From the NCBI RefSeq assembly GCF_001427665.1, contig NZ_LMHC01000021.1, forward strand, positions 1 through 64,000: a stretch of 64,000 nucleotides of DNA, in the 5' to 3' direction. This DNA is from Caulobacter sp. Root655. GTDB lineage: Bacteria > Pseudomonadota > Alphaproteobacteria > Caulobacterales > Caulobacteraceae. The notes under the pieces are model-generated. The model ran no database searches, was not told where the DNA came from, and worked only from the letters and a program-made list of their open reading frames with translations. This document shows, piece by piece, positions 1-11,053 of the stretch. Every line of letters begins with the position of its first letter. The first letter of the stretch is position 1. A program made the position numbers and the translations under genes.

Positions 1-200
1 TGTTCCAGGATCAGTCGGAGTCGCCGACGGCCCCTTCCGGGCGGCTTTGATCCTGCCCGTCCGAGGGGAAACGTCGATCGGGATGAAACAAGCCCTCAGT
101 CGACGTCCCTCGAGAACAACGGTTCCGCGGAGCGGTCAGGTCTAGCCGAAACGCACACACAAACTCACGGTCATCCGGGCTTGGCCCGGCCGCTCCGCGC
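1..200. repeat. Dispersed 200-bp repeat, copy 1 (truncated by window start)
   Basis: This stretch matches 52601-52800 almost base for base: by eye there are 8 mismatches in the first 120 bases, with a slightly more diverged 3' part. The similarity ends near the shared CGCTCCGCGC. It begins at the first base of the window, so the element may extend further left. It contains a potential stem (GGATCA near 8-13 against TGATCC near 48-53), which suggests a structured RNA or repeat unit rather than a protein. Short reading frames across it are not supported, because the substitutions show no coding pattern. Its function is unknown. Confidence 0.8.
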
Positions 201-260
201 TTCCCCACTCACTCGCCAGCGAAAGCCCGAGGTCGAGAAGCCGTGCCTGCCGTTCAAGCC

Positions 261-779
261 TTAGAACAACAACCCGAACAGCCGGCAATCGCGCCGTTCG
301 CCGTCCCGGTCGACATGACCCTTCAGATAGCCTTCCTGCTCGAAGCCCAGCTTCATCAGCACCTTCTCCGAGCGGATGTCGCCGACATGGGTGCGGGCGA
401 TCATCCGCTTGAGGCCCAGGGGCGAGGCGCAGTGGGCCAGCAGGGCGGCGGCGGACTCGGTGGCGTAGCCCTGGCCCCAGCCTTCGCGGGCGATGATGAA
501 GCCCAGTTCGCCGCGATGATGACGCCAGTCCAGGTCGACCAGTTCGCAATAGCCCAGGAACCGGTCGGAGGCGGTCTCGCGGATGGACCAATACAGCGCT
601 TCGCGTCGCGCCATCTCGGCCACCTGGGCGGCGACCGTGGCGGCGACCTCGTCGGGATCCTCGATGGCGTCACGGTCCCAATGGGCCATCACCTCCGGGT
701 CGCTCATGAACGGATAGACCAGGGGGGCGTCGTCAACCGTCATCGGCGTCAGGGTAAGGCGTTCGGTCTCGAGGATCAT
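261..779 (-). CDS. GNAT family N-acetyltransferase (RimJ/RimL type)
   Basis: A 172-residue single-domain protein that opens MILETERLTLTPMTVDDAPL, the usual start of RimJ/RimL-like acetyltransferases, which move an acetyl group from acetyl-CoA to an amine. The acetyl-CoA binding segment is visible as GWGQGYATESAAALLAHC (about residues 99-116), with the Q-x-x-G-x-A-like pattern, followed by the typical KLGFEQEGYLKGHV near the C-terminus. The ATG at 777-779 has no strong ribosome binding site. It is divergent from secG and convergent with nothing recognisable. The substrate (protein N-terminus, antibiotic or small molecule) cannot be read from the sequence. Confidence 0.88.
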   Translation of the reverse strand: MILETERLTLTPMTVDDAPLVYPFMSDPEVMAHWDRDAIEDPDEVAATVAAQVAEMARREALYWSIRETASDRFLGYCELVDLDWRHHRGELGFIIAREGWGQGYATESAAALLAHCASPLGLKRMIARTHVGDIRSEKVLMKLGFEQEGYLKGHVDRDGERRDCRLFGLLF

Positions 780-920
780 GCGCGCGAAAGGACCTGCGGA
801 CGGACTTGAGTGGAGCGGGTTGATCCCCAGCTATGGCGCGGCCCCGTCGCAAGTGATAGAGGGGCCGCTTCGTTTTTCGCGGTGGAATCCTCCGTCGCCC
901 GGATCGAGATCGAATTACAC

Positions 921-1478
921 ATGCTCATCGGCGTTCTGCTGGCCATCAACATCATCGTTTGCGTCGCCTTGATCATCGTGGTGCTGCTGCAACGCTCCGA
1001 GGGCGGCGCCCTGGGCATGGGCGGCGGCGGTGGCGGCGGTTTCATGACCGCGCGCGGCGCCGGTGATCTCCTGACCCGCACGACCTGGATCCTGTTTTCG
1101 GTCTTCCTGCTGATCAGCCTGACCCTGACGATCCTCACCGGCCGGATGGGCGGCGGCGGTTCGGTCGTCGATCGCCTGAAGCTCGACGGCCTGGACACCA
1201 AGACCCTGAACGCGCCGGCCCTGCCGCTGCCGACCGCGCCGGGCGCGGTCCAGGCTCCGGCCGCGGCCACGCCGTCGCAAGCCCCGTCAACGGCCGCCCC
1301 GGCCACGATCGAGGCGCCGACGCCGCGCATCAGCGCCCCGACCCCGACCGTCTCGGTCCCCAAGCCGACCACCACGGTCGCCAAGGTTCCGGCCCAGCCG
1401 GTCGTCAAGGCCCCCGCGGCCGCTCCGGTTCCAGTGATCAACACCCCGCCGGCGACCTCGGAAAAGCCGGCCCAATAG
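921..1478 (+). CDS. secG: Preprotein translocase subunit SecG
   Basis: SecG is the small membrane partner of SecY and SecE in the inner-membrane protein export channel. The 185-residue product has two hydrophobic helices (about residues 2-22 and 54-73) joined by a glycine-rich loop that carries the family motif VLLQRSEGGALGMGG. From about residue 90 the protein continues as an alanine/proline-rich tail of some 95 residues, absent from enterobacterial SecG (about 110 residues) but common in alphaproteobacteria. The frame stays open upstream to 810, but the ATG at 921 starts exactly at the first helix. It lies 77 bp before pyrG on the same strand, as in Caulobacter. Confidence 0.93.
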   Translation: MLIGVLLAINIIVCVALIIVVLLQRSEGGALGMGGGGGGGFMTARGAGDLLTRTTWILFSVFLLISLTLTILTGRMGGGGSVVDRLKLDGLDTKTLNAPALPLPTAPGAVQAPAAATPSQAPSTAAPATIEAPTPRISAPTPTVSVPKPTTTVAKVPAQPVVKAPAAAPVPVINTPPATSEKPAQ

Positions 1479-1549
1479 GGGTCGGCCGCATTTTACTGTT
1501 GATGAACGGCGGTCTTTTCGCCGCTGACCCCGAATCGCGGCTAATCTGA

Positions 1550-3208
<1,659 letters not shown>

Positions 3209-3324
3209 CAAGCCCGGTTGCATCCTCGGGGAGTTTCAGGCATAAGCGCGCCCTCACACGGCGGCCTGGGTGTTCCCCGAGTCGCCGTCTCCAGTTTTCA
3301 AGCTCAGCGAGCAGAGTCACTTCG

Positions 3325-3507
3325 ATGGCCGTTCCCAAAAGAAAAACTTCGCCTTCTCGCCGGAACATGCGCCGGTCGCATCACGCCCTGGGCGCCAACT
3401 CCTTCGTGGAAGACAAGGACTCGGGCGAACTGCGTCGCCCGCACCACGTCGACCTGAAGACCGGTCTGTACAACGGCAAGCAGATCCTGACGCCGAAGGA
3501 AGACTAG
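3325..3507 (+). CDS. rpmF: 50S ribosomal protein L32
   Basis: A 60-residue basic protein that begins [20 protein letters not shown], the hallmark N-terminus of L32, a structural protein of the large ribosomal subunit near the peptidyl transferase region. It ends in the alphaproteobacterial pattern [12 protein letters not shown]. It lacks the zinc-binding CxxC pairs of some L32 paralogues, so it is the cysteine-free type. The ATG at 3325 is chosen because the conserved MAVPK start lies there, although the frame is open further upstream inside pyrG. A strong hairpin terminator follows 50 bp downstream. Confidence 0.97.
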   Translation: MAVPKRKTSPSRRNMRRSHHALGANSFVEDKDSGELRRPHHVDLKTGLYNGKQILTPKED

Positions 3508-3556
3508 TCCTCACGCATCCTCCCGCCCCGGCGGGACGATGTGATGAAGCTTGAAA

Positions 3557-3584
3557 GGCGGCGGTCCCCGGACCGCCGCCTTTT
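3557..3584 (+). terminator. Rho-independent terminator after rpmF
   Basis: GGCGGCGGTCC and GGACCGCCGCC form a nearly loopless GC stem at 3557-3580, followed directly by TTTT and a T-rich run. It lies 50 bp past the rpmF stop and separates it from the protease gene. Confidence 0.88.
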
Positions 3585-3692
3585 CGCTTTTCCGCTTCCC
3601 GCGACGAACCGCTTCTCCTGTGCGTCCAGCGACATGGATTTCGACATCGCGTTCGAAAAACCATGTTATCTTGACAGCAGGGAGAACCGCCC

Positions 3693-4715
3693 ATGCTCAC
3701 ACGCCGAAACATCACGGCGGGACTGGGATTGTCGCTGATGGCCGAGCAGGCCTGGGCTCGATCCACGACGCCCCCGATCCCCTTGGGGATACCGCCGCTC
3801 CAGACGCCGCCCCCCGTGGCAGATTCGCCTGGCGCGCCCCCTCCCACGCCGGACGCGCCGCCAACCCTCTTTCTCGACACCGCCCTGGACGAGGCCGACC
3901 GCATGACGGTCGAGGTGCTGATCAACGGCCAGGGGCCCTTCAACTTCGTCGTCGATTCGGGAGCCGACCGCAGCGCGCTGTCGGCGCCGCTGGCCGCGCG
4001 CCTCGGCCTGGAGCCTGGGCCCGATGTCCTGCTGCACGGCGTCGGCGGCTCGGCCATCACGCCCACGGTCAAGGTCGCCCTGATGACGGCCGGCGAATCG
4101 AAGCTGAAGGACGCGCAGTTGCCCGTCCTGGCGGCCGATCGGCTGGGGGCGGACGGCCTGTTGGGCGTCGATATCCTGGACGGCCGCAGCGTGGTCATGG
4201 ACTTCCGTCGCCGCCGGCTGGAGGTCCGCCGCAGCAACGAGTTCGGCTCGGTCCTTCGGGGCGCGCGCGAGGTCTCGGTGCTGGCCGACGCGCGGTTCGG
4301 CCGGTTGGCGATCGTCAACGCCCGGGTCAGCGGCGTGCGCTGCGTGGCGTTCATCGACTCCGGCTCGGGCGCCAGCATCGGCAACATGGCGCTGGCCGAG
4401 GCCATCAAGCTGCGGGTGCGCCGCAAGCCGGAGCCGAGCATGGCCATCCGGATGATCGGCGCGGCGGGCGAGGCGACGCTGGGTGAAATCAGGATCGTCC
4501 GCTCGGTGGAGCTGGGCGAGGTGCGGATGACCAACCTGCCGCTGATCCTGGCCGACCTGCACATCTTCGACGTCTGGGACCTCACCAGCCGGCCGGCCGT
4601 GCTGCTGGGCGTCGACGTGCTGAAGATGTTCGCCCGGGTCGAGCTGGATTTCGGGGCCGAGCGGGTGAAGTTCCGCCTGGGCAAGGGCTTTACGCCGCCC
4701 GTCCTCCAGGCCTGA
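3693..4715 (+). CDS. Exported retropepsin-like aspartic protease, duplicated domain
   Basis: A 340-residue protein with an N-terminal export signal (MLTRRNITAGLGLSLMAEQ), whose paired arginines resemble a Tat signal, followed by a proline-rich linker to about residue 55. It contains two copies of the aspartyl-protease loop: VVDSGADRSALS with Asp88 and FIDSGSGASIGN with Asp222, each followed by a hydrophobic LLGVDIL/LLGVDVL strand. The two lobes therefore sit in one chain, as in the 'aspartyl protease family' of alphaproteobacteria. The likely place of action is the periplasm. The substrate is unknown. It is monocistronic between the rpmF terminator and eno. Confidence 0.85.
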   Translation: MLTRRNITAGLGLSLMAEQAWARSTTPPIPLGIPPLQTPPPVADSPGAPPPTPDAPPTLFLDTALDEADRMTVEVLINGQGPFNFVVDSGADRSALSAPLAARLGLEPGPDVLLHGVGGSAITPTVKVALMTAGESKLKDAQLPVLAADRLGADGLLGVDILDGRSVVMDFRRRRLEVRRSNEFGSVLRGAREVSVLADARFGRLAIVNARVSGVRCVAFIDSGSGASIGNMALAEAIKLRVRRKPEPSMAIRMIGAAGEATLGEIRIVRSVELGEVRMTNLPLILADLHIFDVWDLTSRPAVLLGVDVLKMFARVELDFGAERVKFRLGKGFTPPVLQA

Positions 4716-4803
4716 TCCCAGCAGAACGCACGTTCGTTCGTGTGATGACGGCCGCGCCGGTTGCGGTGGCTGGCCCGCGCCGCTAAGGGGAAGCGCCTTT
4801 TGA

Positions 4804-6096
<1,293 letters not shown>

Positions 6097-6103
6097 CCGG
6101 CCG

Positions 6104-6158
6104 ATCGTCCCGAACGCCAGAGCCGCTGATGTCGTGCGGCTCCGGCGCTCGGGACGAT
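6104..6158 (+). terminator. Long stem-loop after enolase
   Basis: ATCGTCCCGA and TCGGGACGAT pair across an inner partly paired GCC/GGC-rich stretch, starting 7 bp after the eno stop. There is no uridine tract, so it may be a Rho-dependent end or an mRNA-stabilising stem rather than a classic terminator. Confidence 0.6.
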
Positions 6159-6272
6159 AGCGCGCGAAGATCCTGACCAGGGGTTGTGAAAGAGCGTGCG
6201 GCCGGCGGTCGACTCTGGCAAAGCTTGGCGCGCGCTCGCCCTGGGCGTGTCCCGTTCTAGAGGATCCGCACG

Positions 6273-6614
6273 ATGAAGATCGCCGCCCTTCGCCGTTTGG
6301 CAACGCTGTCTTGCGTCGGAGCACTGTTGTGGGCGCCGTCGGCCTGGGCGGAGGCCGTTCGCGGCACGATCGTCCAGACCCAGGGCCACATCTCCCCCTC
6401 CTGCCGCACGGTGGTGCTCAAGCGCAAGGACACCGACGCCCCGATGTCGTTCCGGATCCTACAGACGGGCACGGAGGACGGGGTGCTGTCGGTGACGCTG
6501 ACGGCCCTGACCACGGGCCGCGAGGTGGAGATCTACTACACGCCGGGGAACACCTCCGGCTGCGGTACAGAACCGCGCATCGAATTCATCACGATCTACG
6601 CGCAGGGAAATTGA
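6273..6614 (+). CDS. Small secreted protein of unknown function
   Basis: A 113-residue protein with a clear signal peptide (basic MKIAALRR start, hydrophobic core to about residue 24, cleavage after AWA). The mature part is about 87 residues with only two cysteines (SPSCRT and SGCGTE), likely able to form a disulfide, and alternating beta-type strands, which suggests a small periplasmic beta fold. I do not recognise the family. It sits alone between the eno stem-loop and a dispersed repeat, with codon usage like its neighbours. Confidence 0.65.
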   Translation: MKIAALRRLATLSCVGALLWAPSAWAEAVRGTIVQTQGHISPSCRTVVLKRKDTDAPMSFRILQTGTEDGVLSVTLTALTTGREVEIYYTPGNTSGCGTEPRIEFITIYAQGN

Positions 6615-6639
6615 AGAAATCCCTGGATTTGGCCTTTAG

Positions 6640-6705
6640 AAGTCTTGGCTTTTTACGGGTTTTCATCACGCGAGCCGGTATCCGCTTCGCTCGAAAATGC
6701 CCTAG
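6640..6705. repeat. Dispersed alphaproteobacterial repeat, copy 1
   Basis: On the minus strand this reads CTAGGGCATTTTCGAGCGAA and continues through a CCGGYTCGCGTGAWGAAAA segment. The same sequence with a few changes is at 27190-27262. Such 60-70 bp units, often starting near CTAGAGCATTTT, are scattered through many alphaproteobacterial genomes. Here its edge contains the stop codon of the minus-strand gene ending at 6702. Confidence 0.75.
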
Positions 6706-7289
6706 CCTTGCGTCAGTTGAGCGTGTTTGCGGACGTAGTCGAGCGGCGCGTCCTTCTTCATCACCATGTAGCCGGTGAGCGCGCGATAGGTCGGCTCGCC
6801 CACCGAGGCGCCGTCGGCGACGGCGCCCTGGCCAGACACCTCGTCCGTGGTCGGCATCACGGGACGGCCGGGCAGATCGATATCGCCCAGGACCAGATCC
6901 TTGGTGTCGCCGGACTTCAGCCGCCAGCCGCAGGTCTCGAACCGCTCCAGCCGCTCCGGCGCGAAGGCCTGGGTCAACAGCATCAGCTTCATCGAGCCGA
7001 TCGCGGCGGTTTCGGCCTGGCCCATGGCGCGAACCTTCTGTTGCGACAAGGCGCGGCCATAGGTGATCCAGCGATCCTCGCCTTCCCACAGGGTGCGGAA
7101 GATCGAGGCGTTCATGGGAATGATCAGGCCGCCGCCGAAGTCCAGCTTGGGCGGATCGCCCTTGATCATGTTCGGACCGCCCTTGCGCCCCTTGACGATC
7201 CCGCTGTCGGGTTCGGGCGACTTGGCCAAGGCGCCGCCGCCGGCCGCCAGGGCGGCGAGTGATAGGATCAGGCCTCGACGATCGTGCAT
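6702..7289 (-). CDS. Exported protein of unknown function
   Basis: A 195-residue protein that starts at the ATG at 7287-7289, preceded by GAGGAGAAACCCC, a good ribosome binding site; the longer open frame upstream is unsupported. The N-terminus MHDRRGLILSLAALAAGGGALA is a signal peptide. The mature part has segments such as WITYGRALSQQKVRAMGQ and LERFETCGWRLKSGDTKD, with a single cysteine. I do not recognise a domain. It converges on the small secreted gene at 6273-6614 with a dispersed repeat between them. Its 3' end lies inside that repeat, so the C-terminus may have been altered by the insertion. Confidence 0.65.
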   Translation of the reverse strand: MHDRRGLILSLAALAAGGGALAKSPEPDSGIVKGRKGGPNMIKGDPPKLDFGGGLIIPMNASIFRTLWEGEDRWITYGRALSQQKVRAMGQAETAAIGSMKLMLLTQAFAPERLERFETCGWRLKSGDTKDLVLGDIDLPGRPVMPTTDEVSGQGAVADGASVGEPTYRALTGYMVMKKDAPLDYVRKHAQLTQG

Positions 7290-7708
7290 GGGGTTTCTCC
7301 TCGACCTATGCGGTAGTCGTGCCGCGCGACCATGGCAATTGTCTGGCCAAGCTCCAGGGCGGGCCGTGAGAGGGAGGGAAGGCGGCGTTTCGGCCGCCTT
7401 TTTCGTTTCCGGCCATCGCGATTCTGCCGGTCTTCGCGCCAATCGTCCAGTTTGGAGGCGCCCGGCGCCAGGGTTCGACAACAATTTTTCTAAACGCGAA
7501 AAACATCAGGCGCCGCATCGCCGCGAAAATCGCCGCGAAACGGCCGTTTAGATGCTGCGACGCGGTATCTAGATGCCGCTGAAACCATCTCAAATGAAAG
7601 CGTTAGGGAACTGCTTTCGACATCTTGTCCCGATCCTCGCGAACCGCCCGTTTAGTAAGGCGTTAAGCATGATCGGGCAGGGTAAACTTCCCCTCCTGGG
7701 AATCACTG
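7290..7708. other. 419-bp intergenic region before ftsB
   Basis: No gene was recognised here. It contains a plus-strand terminator-like hairpin (7379-7403). A fairly AT-rich patch near 7480-7520 is followed by repeated CGCCGCGAAAA units. Then comes the presumed ftsB promoter region. The open frames across it have no family resemblance. Confidence 0.6.
7379..7403 (+). terminator. Plus-strand terminator-like hairpin with no obvious gene
   Basis: AAGGCGGC, a six-base loop, then GCCGCCTT and three further T residues form a compact Rho-independent terminator. It points along the plus strand, yet the gene immediately upstream (6702-7289) is on the minus strand. It could end a short unannotated RNA that starts between about 7290 and 7340. 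Confidence 0.6.
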
Positions 7709-8005
7709 ATGTTCGCCCGACTGCAACCCTTCCTGCCGACCGCGGCGCTGCTTCTGCTGATCACCTACTTCGTGTTTCACGCCCTGACGGGCGAACGCGG
7801 GCTGTTATCGACGTCGCAACGCAACGCAGATCTTGCCGCCAAGACGCTGGAGTTGAAGAAGATCCGCGCCGAAAGGATGGACCTGGAGGCCCGCGCTCGT
7901 CTATTACGCAGCGGCAGTTTGTCGGCGGACCTCCTGGAAGAACGCGCGCGTTCGCTCCTGGGATATGCCGACCCCAAGGACTATGTGATCCGCACCCAGC
8001 GCTGA
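7709..8005 (+). CDS. ftsB: Cell division protein FtsB (septum formation initiator, DivIC family)
   Basis: A 98-residue bitopic protein with a short cytoplasmic start, one transmembrane helix (about residues 9-27) and a coiled coil with heptads between about residues 35 and 72 (LAAKTLELKKIRAERMDLEA). It ends with the DivIC-type motif ERARSLLGYADPKDYVIR. FtsB links FtsL and FtsQ in the divisome and helps activate septal peptidoglycan synthesis in the periplasm. Position between eno and pdhA is the usual alphaproteobacterial arrangement. Length is normal for the family. Confidence 0.9.
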   Translation: MFARLQPFLPTAALLLLITYFVFHALTGERGLLSTSQRNADLAAKTLELKKIRAERMDLEARARLLRSGSLSADLLEERARSLLGYADPKDYVIRTQR

Positions 8006-8071
8006 GGCGCTGGTTGGATCCGGAACTTGCGGACCTGCCGGCGGGCCAGGCGATCCTGTTCCGTTTCGGGT

Positions 8072-8097
8072 TTGACAACGGACCCCCATCTACGCGG
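8072..8097 (+). promoter_or_regulatory. Possible housekeeping promoter for the pdh genes
   Basis: TTGAC at 8072 followed after about 13 bases by CTACGC resembles the Caulobacter sigma-73 pattern (TTGAC, then a CTA-containing -10 box). It lies about 70 bp before pdhA. The match at -10 is weak. Confidence 0.35.
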
Positions 8098-8167
8098 AAC
8101 CGAGGTTCATTCGGCCGGTGGGCGTCCAGGAGTAGGGCCGCGATGAAGATTGGCCAGGGAGAGTTGA

Positions 8168-9199
8168 ATGGCGCGTACGCGCAAGGGTGAAGCCCCCGCG
8201 GTGAAGGCTGACGCCACCGGTGTCAACGCCTTCGTCGGCAAGGACGAGCTTCTGAAATTCTACCAGGACATGCTGCTGATCCGCCGCTTCGAGGAGCGCG
8301 CCGGCCAGCTGTACGGCATGGGCCTGATCGGCGGCTTCTGCCATCTCTACATCGGCCAGGAAGCCATCGCCGTCGGCATGCAGTCGATCAAGGTCAAGGG
8401 CGATCAGATCATCACCGGCTACCGTGACCACGGCCATATGCTGGCCGCCGGCATGGATCCGAAGGAAGTCATGGCCGAGCTGACCGGCCGCGCGGGTGGT
8501 TCCTCGCACGGCAAGGGCGGGTCGATGCACATGTTCGACATCGAGACCGGTTTCTACGGTGGTCACGGCATCGTCGGCGCCCAGGTGTCGCTCGGCACCG
8601 GCCTGGCGCTGAACAACCATTATCGCGGCAACGGCAACGTAGCCTTCGCCTATTTCGGCGACGGCGCGGCCAACCAGGGCCAAGTCTACGAGAGCTTCAA
8701 CATGGCCCAGCTGTGGAAGTTGCCGGTCGTGTACGTGATCGAGAACAACCAGTACGCCATGGGCACCAGCGTCGAGCGTTCGGCGTCGGAAACCGCCTTC
8801 CACAAGCGCGGTGTCTCGTTCCGGATCCCGGGCGAGGAAGTCGACGGCATGGACGTGACGGCCGTCGCCGAGGCCGGCGCCCGCGCCGCCGAACACGCCC
8901 GTAGCGGCCAGGGCCCGTTCATCCTCGAGATGAAGACCTATCGCTATCGCGGCCACTCGATGTCCGACCCGGCCAAGTACCGCACCAAGGACGAGGTGGA
9001 CAACGTCAAGCAGACGCGCGACCCGATCGATCACCTGAAGGAACGCCTGGCCGCCATCGGCGTCACCGAGGACGACCTGAAGGGCATCGACGCCGAGGTG
9101 AAGCGGATTGTCGCCGAAGCCGCCGAATTCGCCCGCACCAGCCCCGAGCCGGATCCCTCCGAACTCTACACCGACGTATACCTGGAGGCCGCCCAGTGA
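8168..9199 (+). CDS. pdhA: Pyruvate dehydrogenase E1 component, alpha subunit
   Basis: PdhA with PdhB forms the thiamine-diphosphate enzyme that decarboxylates pyruvate and reductively acetylates lipoate. The 343-residue protein has the thiamine-diphosphate motif from [15 protein letters not shown] to [11 protein letters not shown], the [20 protein letters not shown] segment and the [11 protein letters not shown] phosphorylation-loop region found in the mitochondrial-type E1-alpha. A GGGAG site lies 5 bp before the ATG. Its stop overlaps the pdhB start by 4 bp, so the two subunits are probably made in equal amounts by coupled translation. Confidence 0.97.
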   Translation: MARTRKGEAPAVKADATGVNAFVGKDELLKFYQDMLLIRRFEERAGQLYGMGLIGGFCHLYIGQEAIAVGMQSIKVKGDQIITGYRDHGHMLAAGMDPKEVMAELTGRAGGSSHGKGGSMHMFDIETGFYGGHGIVGAQVSLGTGLALNNHYRGNGNVAFAYFGDGAANQGQVYESFNMAQLWKLPVVYVIENNQYAMGTSVERSASETAFHKRGVSFRIPGEEVDGMDVTAVAEAGARAAEHARSGQGPFILEMKTYRYRGHSMSDPAKYRTKDEVDNVKQTRDPIDHLKERLAAIGVTEDDLKGIDAEVKRIVAEAAEFARTSPEPDPSELYTDVYLEAAQ

Positions 9200-10548
9200 G
9201 CGTGGACATCCTCATGCCCGCCCTCTCTCCGACCATGGAAGAGGGCACCCTGGCCAAATGGCTGGTGAAGGAGGGCGATACCGTCAAGGCCGGCGACGTG
9301 ATCGCCGAGATCGAGACCGACAAGGCGACGATGGAAGTCGAGGCCGTCGATGAAGGTGTCATCGAAGCCCTGCTGATCGCCGCCGGCTCCGAGAACGTCA
9401 AGGTCAACACGCCGATCGCCCGCCTGTCGGGTGAAGACAGCGCCGCGCCGTCAGCGCCGGCTCCGGCCGCCGAACCGGTCGTCCAGGCTCCGGCCGTCGC
9501 GGCCGCTCCGGCTCCGATCTCCGCCGCCTCGACCTTCGCCGATCCGGAAATCCCGGCCGGCACGCCGATGAAGAAGATCACCGTGCGCGACGCCCTGCGC
9601 GACGCCATGGCCGAAGAGATGCGCCGCGACGACAAGGTGTTCCTGATGGGCGAGGAAGTCGCCCAGTACCAGGGCGCCTACAAGGTCTCGCGCGACCTGC
9701 TGCAGGAGTTCGGCGACAAGCGTGTCATCGACACCCCGATCACCGAGCATGGCTTCGCCGGCCTCGGCGTCGGCGCGGCGATGGCCGGTCTGAAGCCGAT
9801 CGTAGAGTTCATGACCTGGAACTTCGCCATGCAGGCGATCGACCAGATCATCAACTCGGCCGCCAAGACGCTGTACATGTCGGGCGGCCAGATCAAGTCG
9901 TCGATCGTGTTCCGCGGTCCCAACGGCGCGGCCAGCCGGGTTGGCGCCCAGCACAGCCAGGATTACGCGGCCTGGTACGGCAACGTCCCCGGCCTGAAGG
10001 TCATCGCGCCCTACGACGCGGCCGACGCCAAGGGCCTGATGAAGGCCGCGATCCGCGACCCGAACCCGATCGTCTTCCTCGAACATGAGATGATGTACGG
10101 CCACGAGTTCGACATCCCCGACGTCGAGGATTGGGTCGTGCCGATCGGCAAGGCCAAGGTCCGTCGCCCGGGTAACGACGTGACCATCGCCACCTATTCG
10201 CGGATGGTCGGTTTCGCCCTCCAAGCCGCGGAAGAGCTGGCCAAGGAAGGCATCGAGGCCGAGGTCGTCGACCTGCGCACGATCCGTCCGATGGACCACG
10301 CCACCATCCTGGAAAGCGTCAAGAAGACCAACCGCCTCGTGACCGTCGAGGAAGGCTGGGGCCCGATGGGCGTCGGCGCCGAGATCGTCGCCCGCATCAC
10401 CGAATTCGGCTTCGACTACCTGGACGCCCCGCCGCTGCGGGTCCACCAGGAAGACGTGCCGCTGCCGTATGCGGCCAACCTGGAAGCCCTGTCGCTGCCG
10501 TCGGTCGCCAAGATCGTCAAGGCGGCCAAGACGGTCTGCTACCGTTGA
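9196..10548 (+). CDS. pdhB: Pyruvate dehydrogenase E1 component, beta subunit, with N-terminal lipoyl domain
   Basis: A 450-residue protein that begins at a GTG overlapping the pdhA stop (GTGA). Residues 1-80 are a complete lipoyl domain with the lipoylated lysine in [11 protein letters not shown] (Lys43). An alanine/proline linker (about 85-120) leads into the transketolase-like E1-beta domain (about 125-450: [54 protein letters not shown]). The beta subunit of most bacteria has no lipoyl domain; the fusion is characteristic of several alphaproteobacteria. Its lipoyl domain is nearly identical to that of PdhC. Confidence 0.96.
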   Translation: MSVDILMPALSPTMEEGTLAKWLVKEGDTVKAGDVIAEIETDKATMEVEAVDEGVIEALLIAAGSENVKVNTPIARLSGEDSAAPSAPAPAAEPVVQAPAVAAAPAPISAASTFADPEIPAGTPMKKITVRDALRDAMAEEMRRDDKVFLMGEEVAQYQGAYKVSRDLLQEFGDKRVIDTPITEHGFAGLGVGAAMAGLKPIVEFMTWNFAMQAIDQIINSAAKTLYMSGGQIKSSIVFRGPNGAASRVGAQHSQDYAAWYGNVPGLKVIAPYDAADAKGLMKAAIRDPNPIVFLEHEMMYGHEFDIPDVEDWVVPIGKAKVRRPGNDVTIATYSRMVGFALQAAEELAKEGIEAEVVDLRTIRPMDHATILESVKKTNRLVTVEEGWGPMGVGAEIVARITEFGFDYLDAPPLRVHQEDVPLPYAANLEALSLPSVAKIVKAAKTVCYR

Positions 10549-10603
10549 TCGCTCGGCCCGCTCGCCTAGGCCCTGGCCTGTGTGAGCGGGCAGGGAGGCG
10601 TCC

Positions 10604-11041
10604 ATGACCCAGACCCTCAACGGCTCCTGCTACTGCGGCGCGGTGCACGTGCAGCTCGATCCCGGCAAGCCGGTGGGCGAGCTGCCCTTGCGGGTCTGCC
10701 AATGCGGGTTCTGCCGTCGGCACGGAGCGCGGTACACCAGCGATCCGGCGGGGTGGTTGCACATCACCGCCGCGCCGGGTGTGCTGCGGCGCTATCGGTT
10801 CAGTCGACAGACGGCGGATTTCCTGATTTGCCAGGAATGCGCCTGCTATGTCGCCGCGATGATCGAGGACGAGGGCCAAGCCTACGCCACCCTCAATGTC
10901 GTGGGAACGAATTTGCCGGGGTTCGACGGTCGCGATGGCGAGCCGCTGGACTATGAAGACGAAACGGACGAACAACGCCTTGCCCGTCGCAAGGCTCGCT
11001 GGACGCCGACCACTTTGGTCGAAGCCGTCCCGAACGCTTGA
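10604..11041 (+). CDS. GFA/CENP-V family zinc protein
   Basis: A 145-residue protein with the cysteine layout of the GFA (glutathione-dependent formaldehyde-activating) family: SCYCG (Cys9, Cys11), CQCGFC (Cys32, 34, 37) and CQECAC (Cys76, 79, 81), which in family structures bind one catalytic and one structural zinc. Most members have no proven formaldehyde activity and act on unknown substrates. It sits between pdhB and pdhC, 55 bp after the former and 12 bp before the latter, so it is probably co-transcribed with the complex. GGGAGG lies before the ATG. Confidence 0.85.
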   Translation: MTQTLNGSCYCGAVHVQLDPGKPVGELPLRVCQCGFCRRHGARYTSDPAGWLHITAAPGVLRRYRFSRQTADFLICQECACYVAAMIEDEGQAYATLNVVGTNLPGFDGRDGEPLDYEDETDEQRLARRKARWTPTTLVEAVPNA

Positions 11042-11053
11042 GGAAGAAGCTCA

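Noticed and set aside
142..591. Small proteins encoded in the 200-bp repeat
   Set aside because: The frames are not conserved between the two copies and are broken by small insertions.
810..920. Longer SecG N-terminus
   Set aside because: The upstream residues are not hydrophobic and do not match the family; the ATG at 921 starts the first transmembrane helix.
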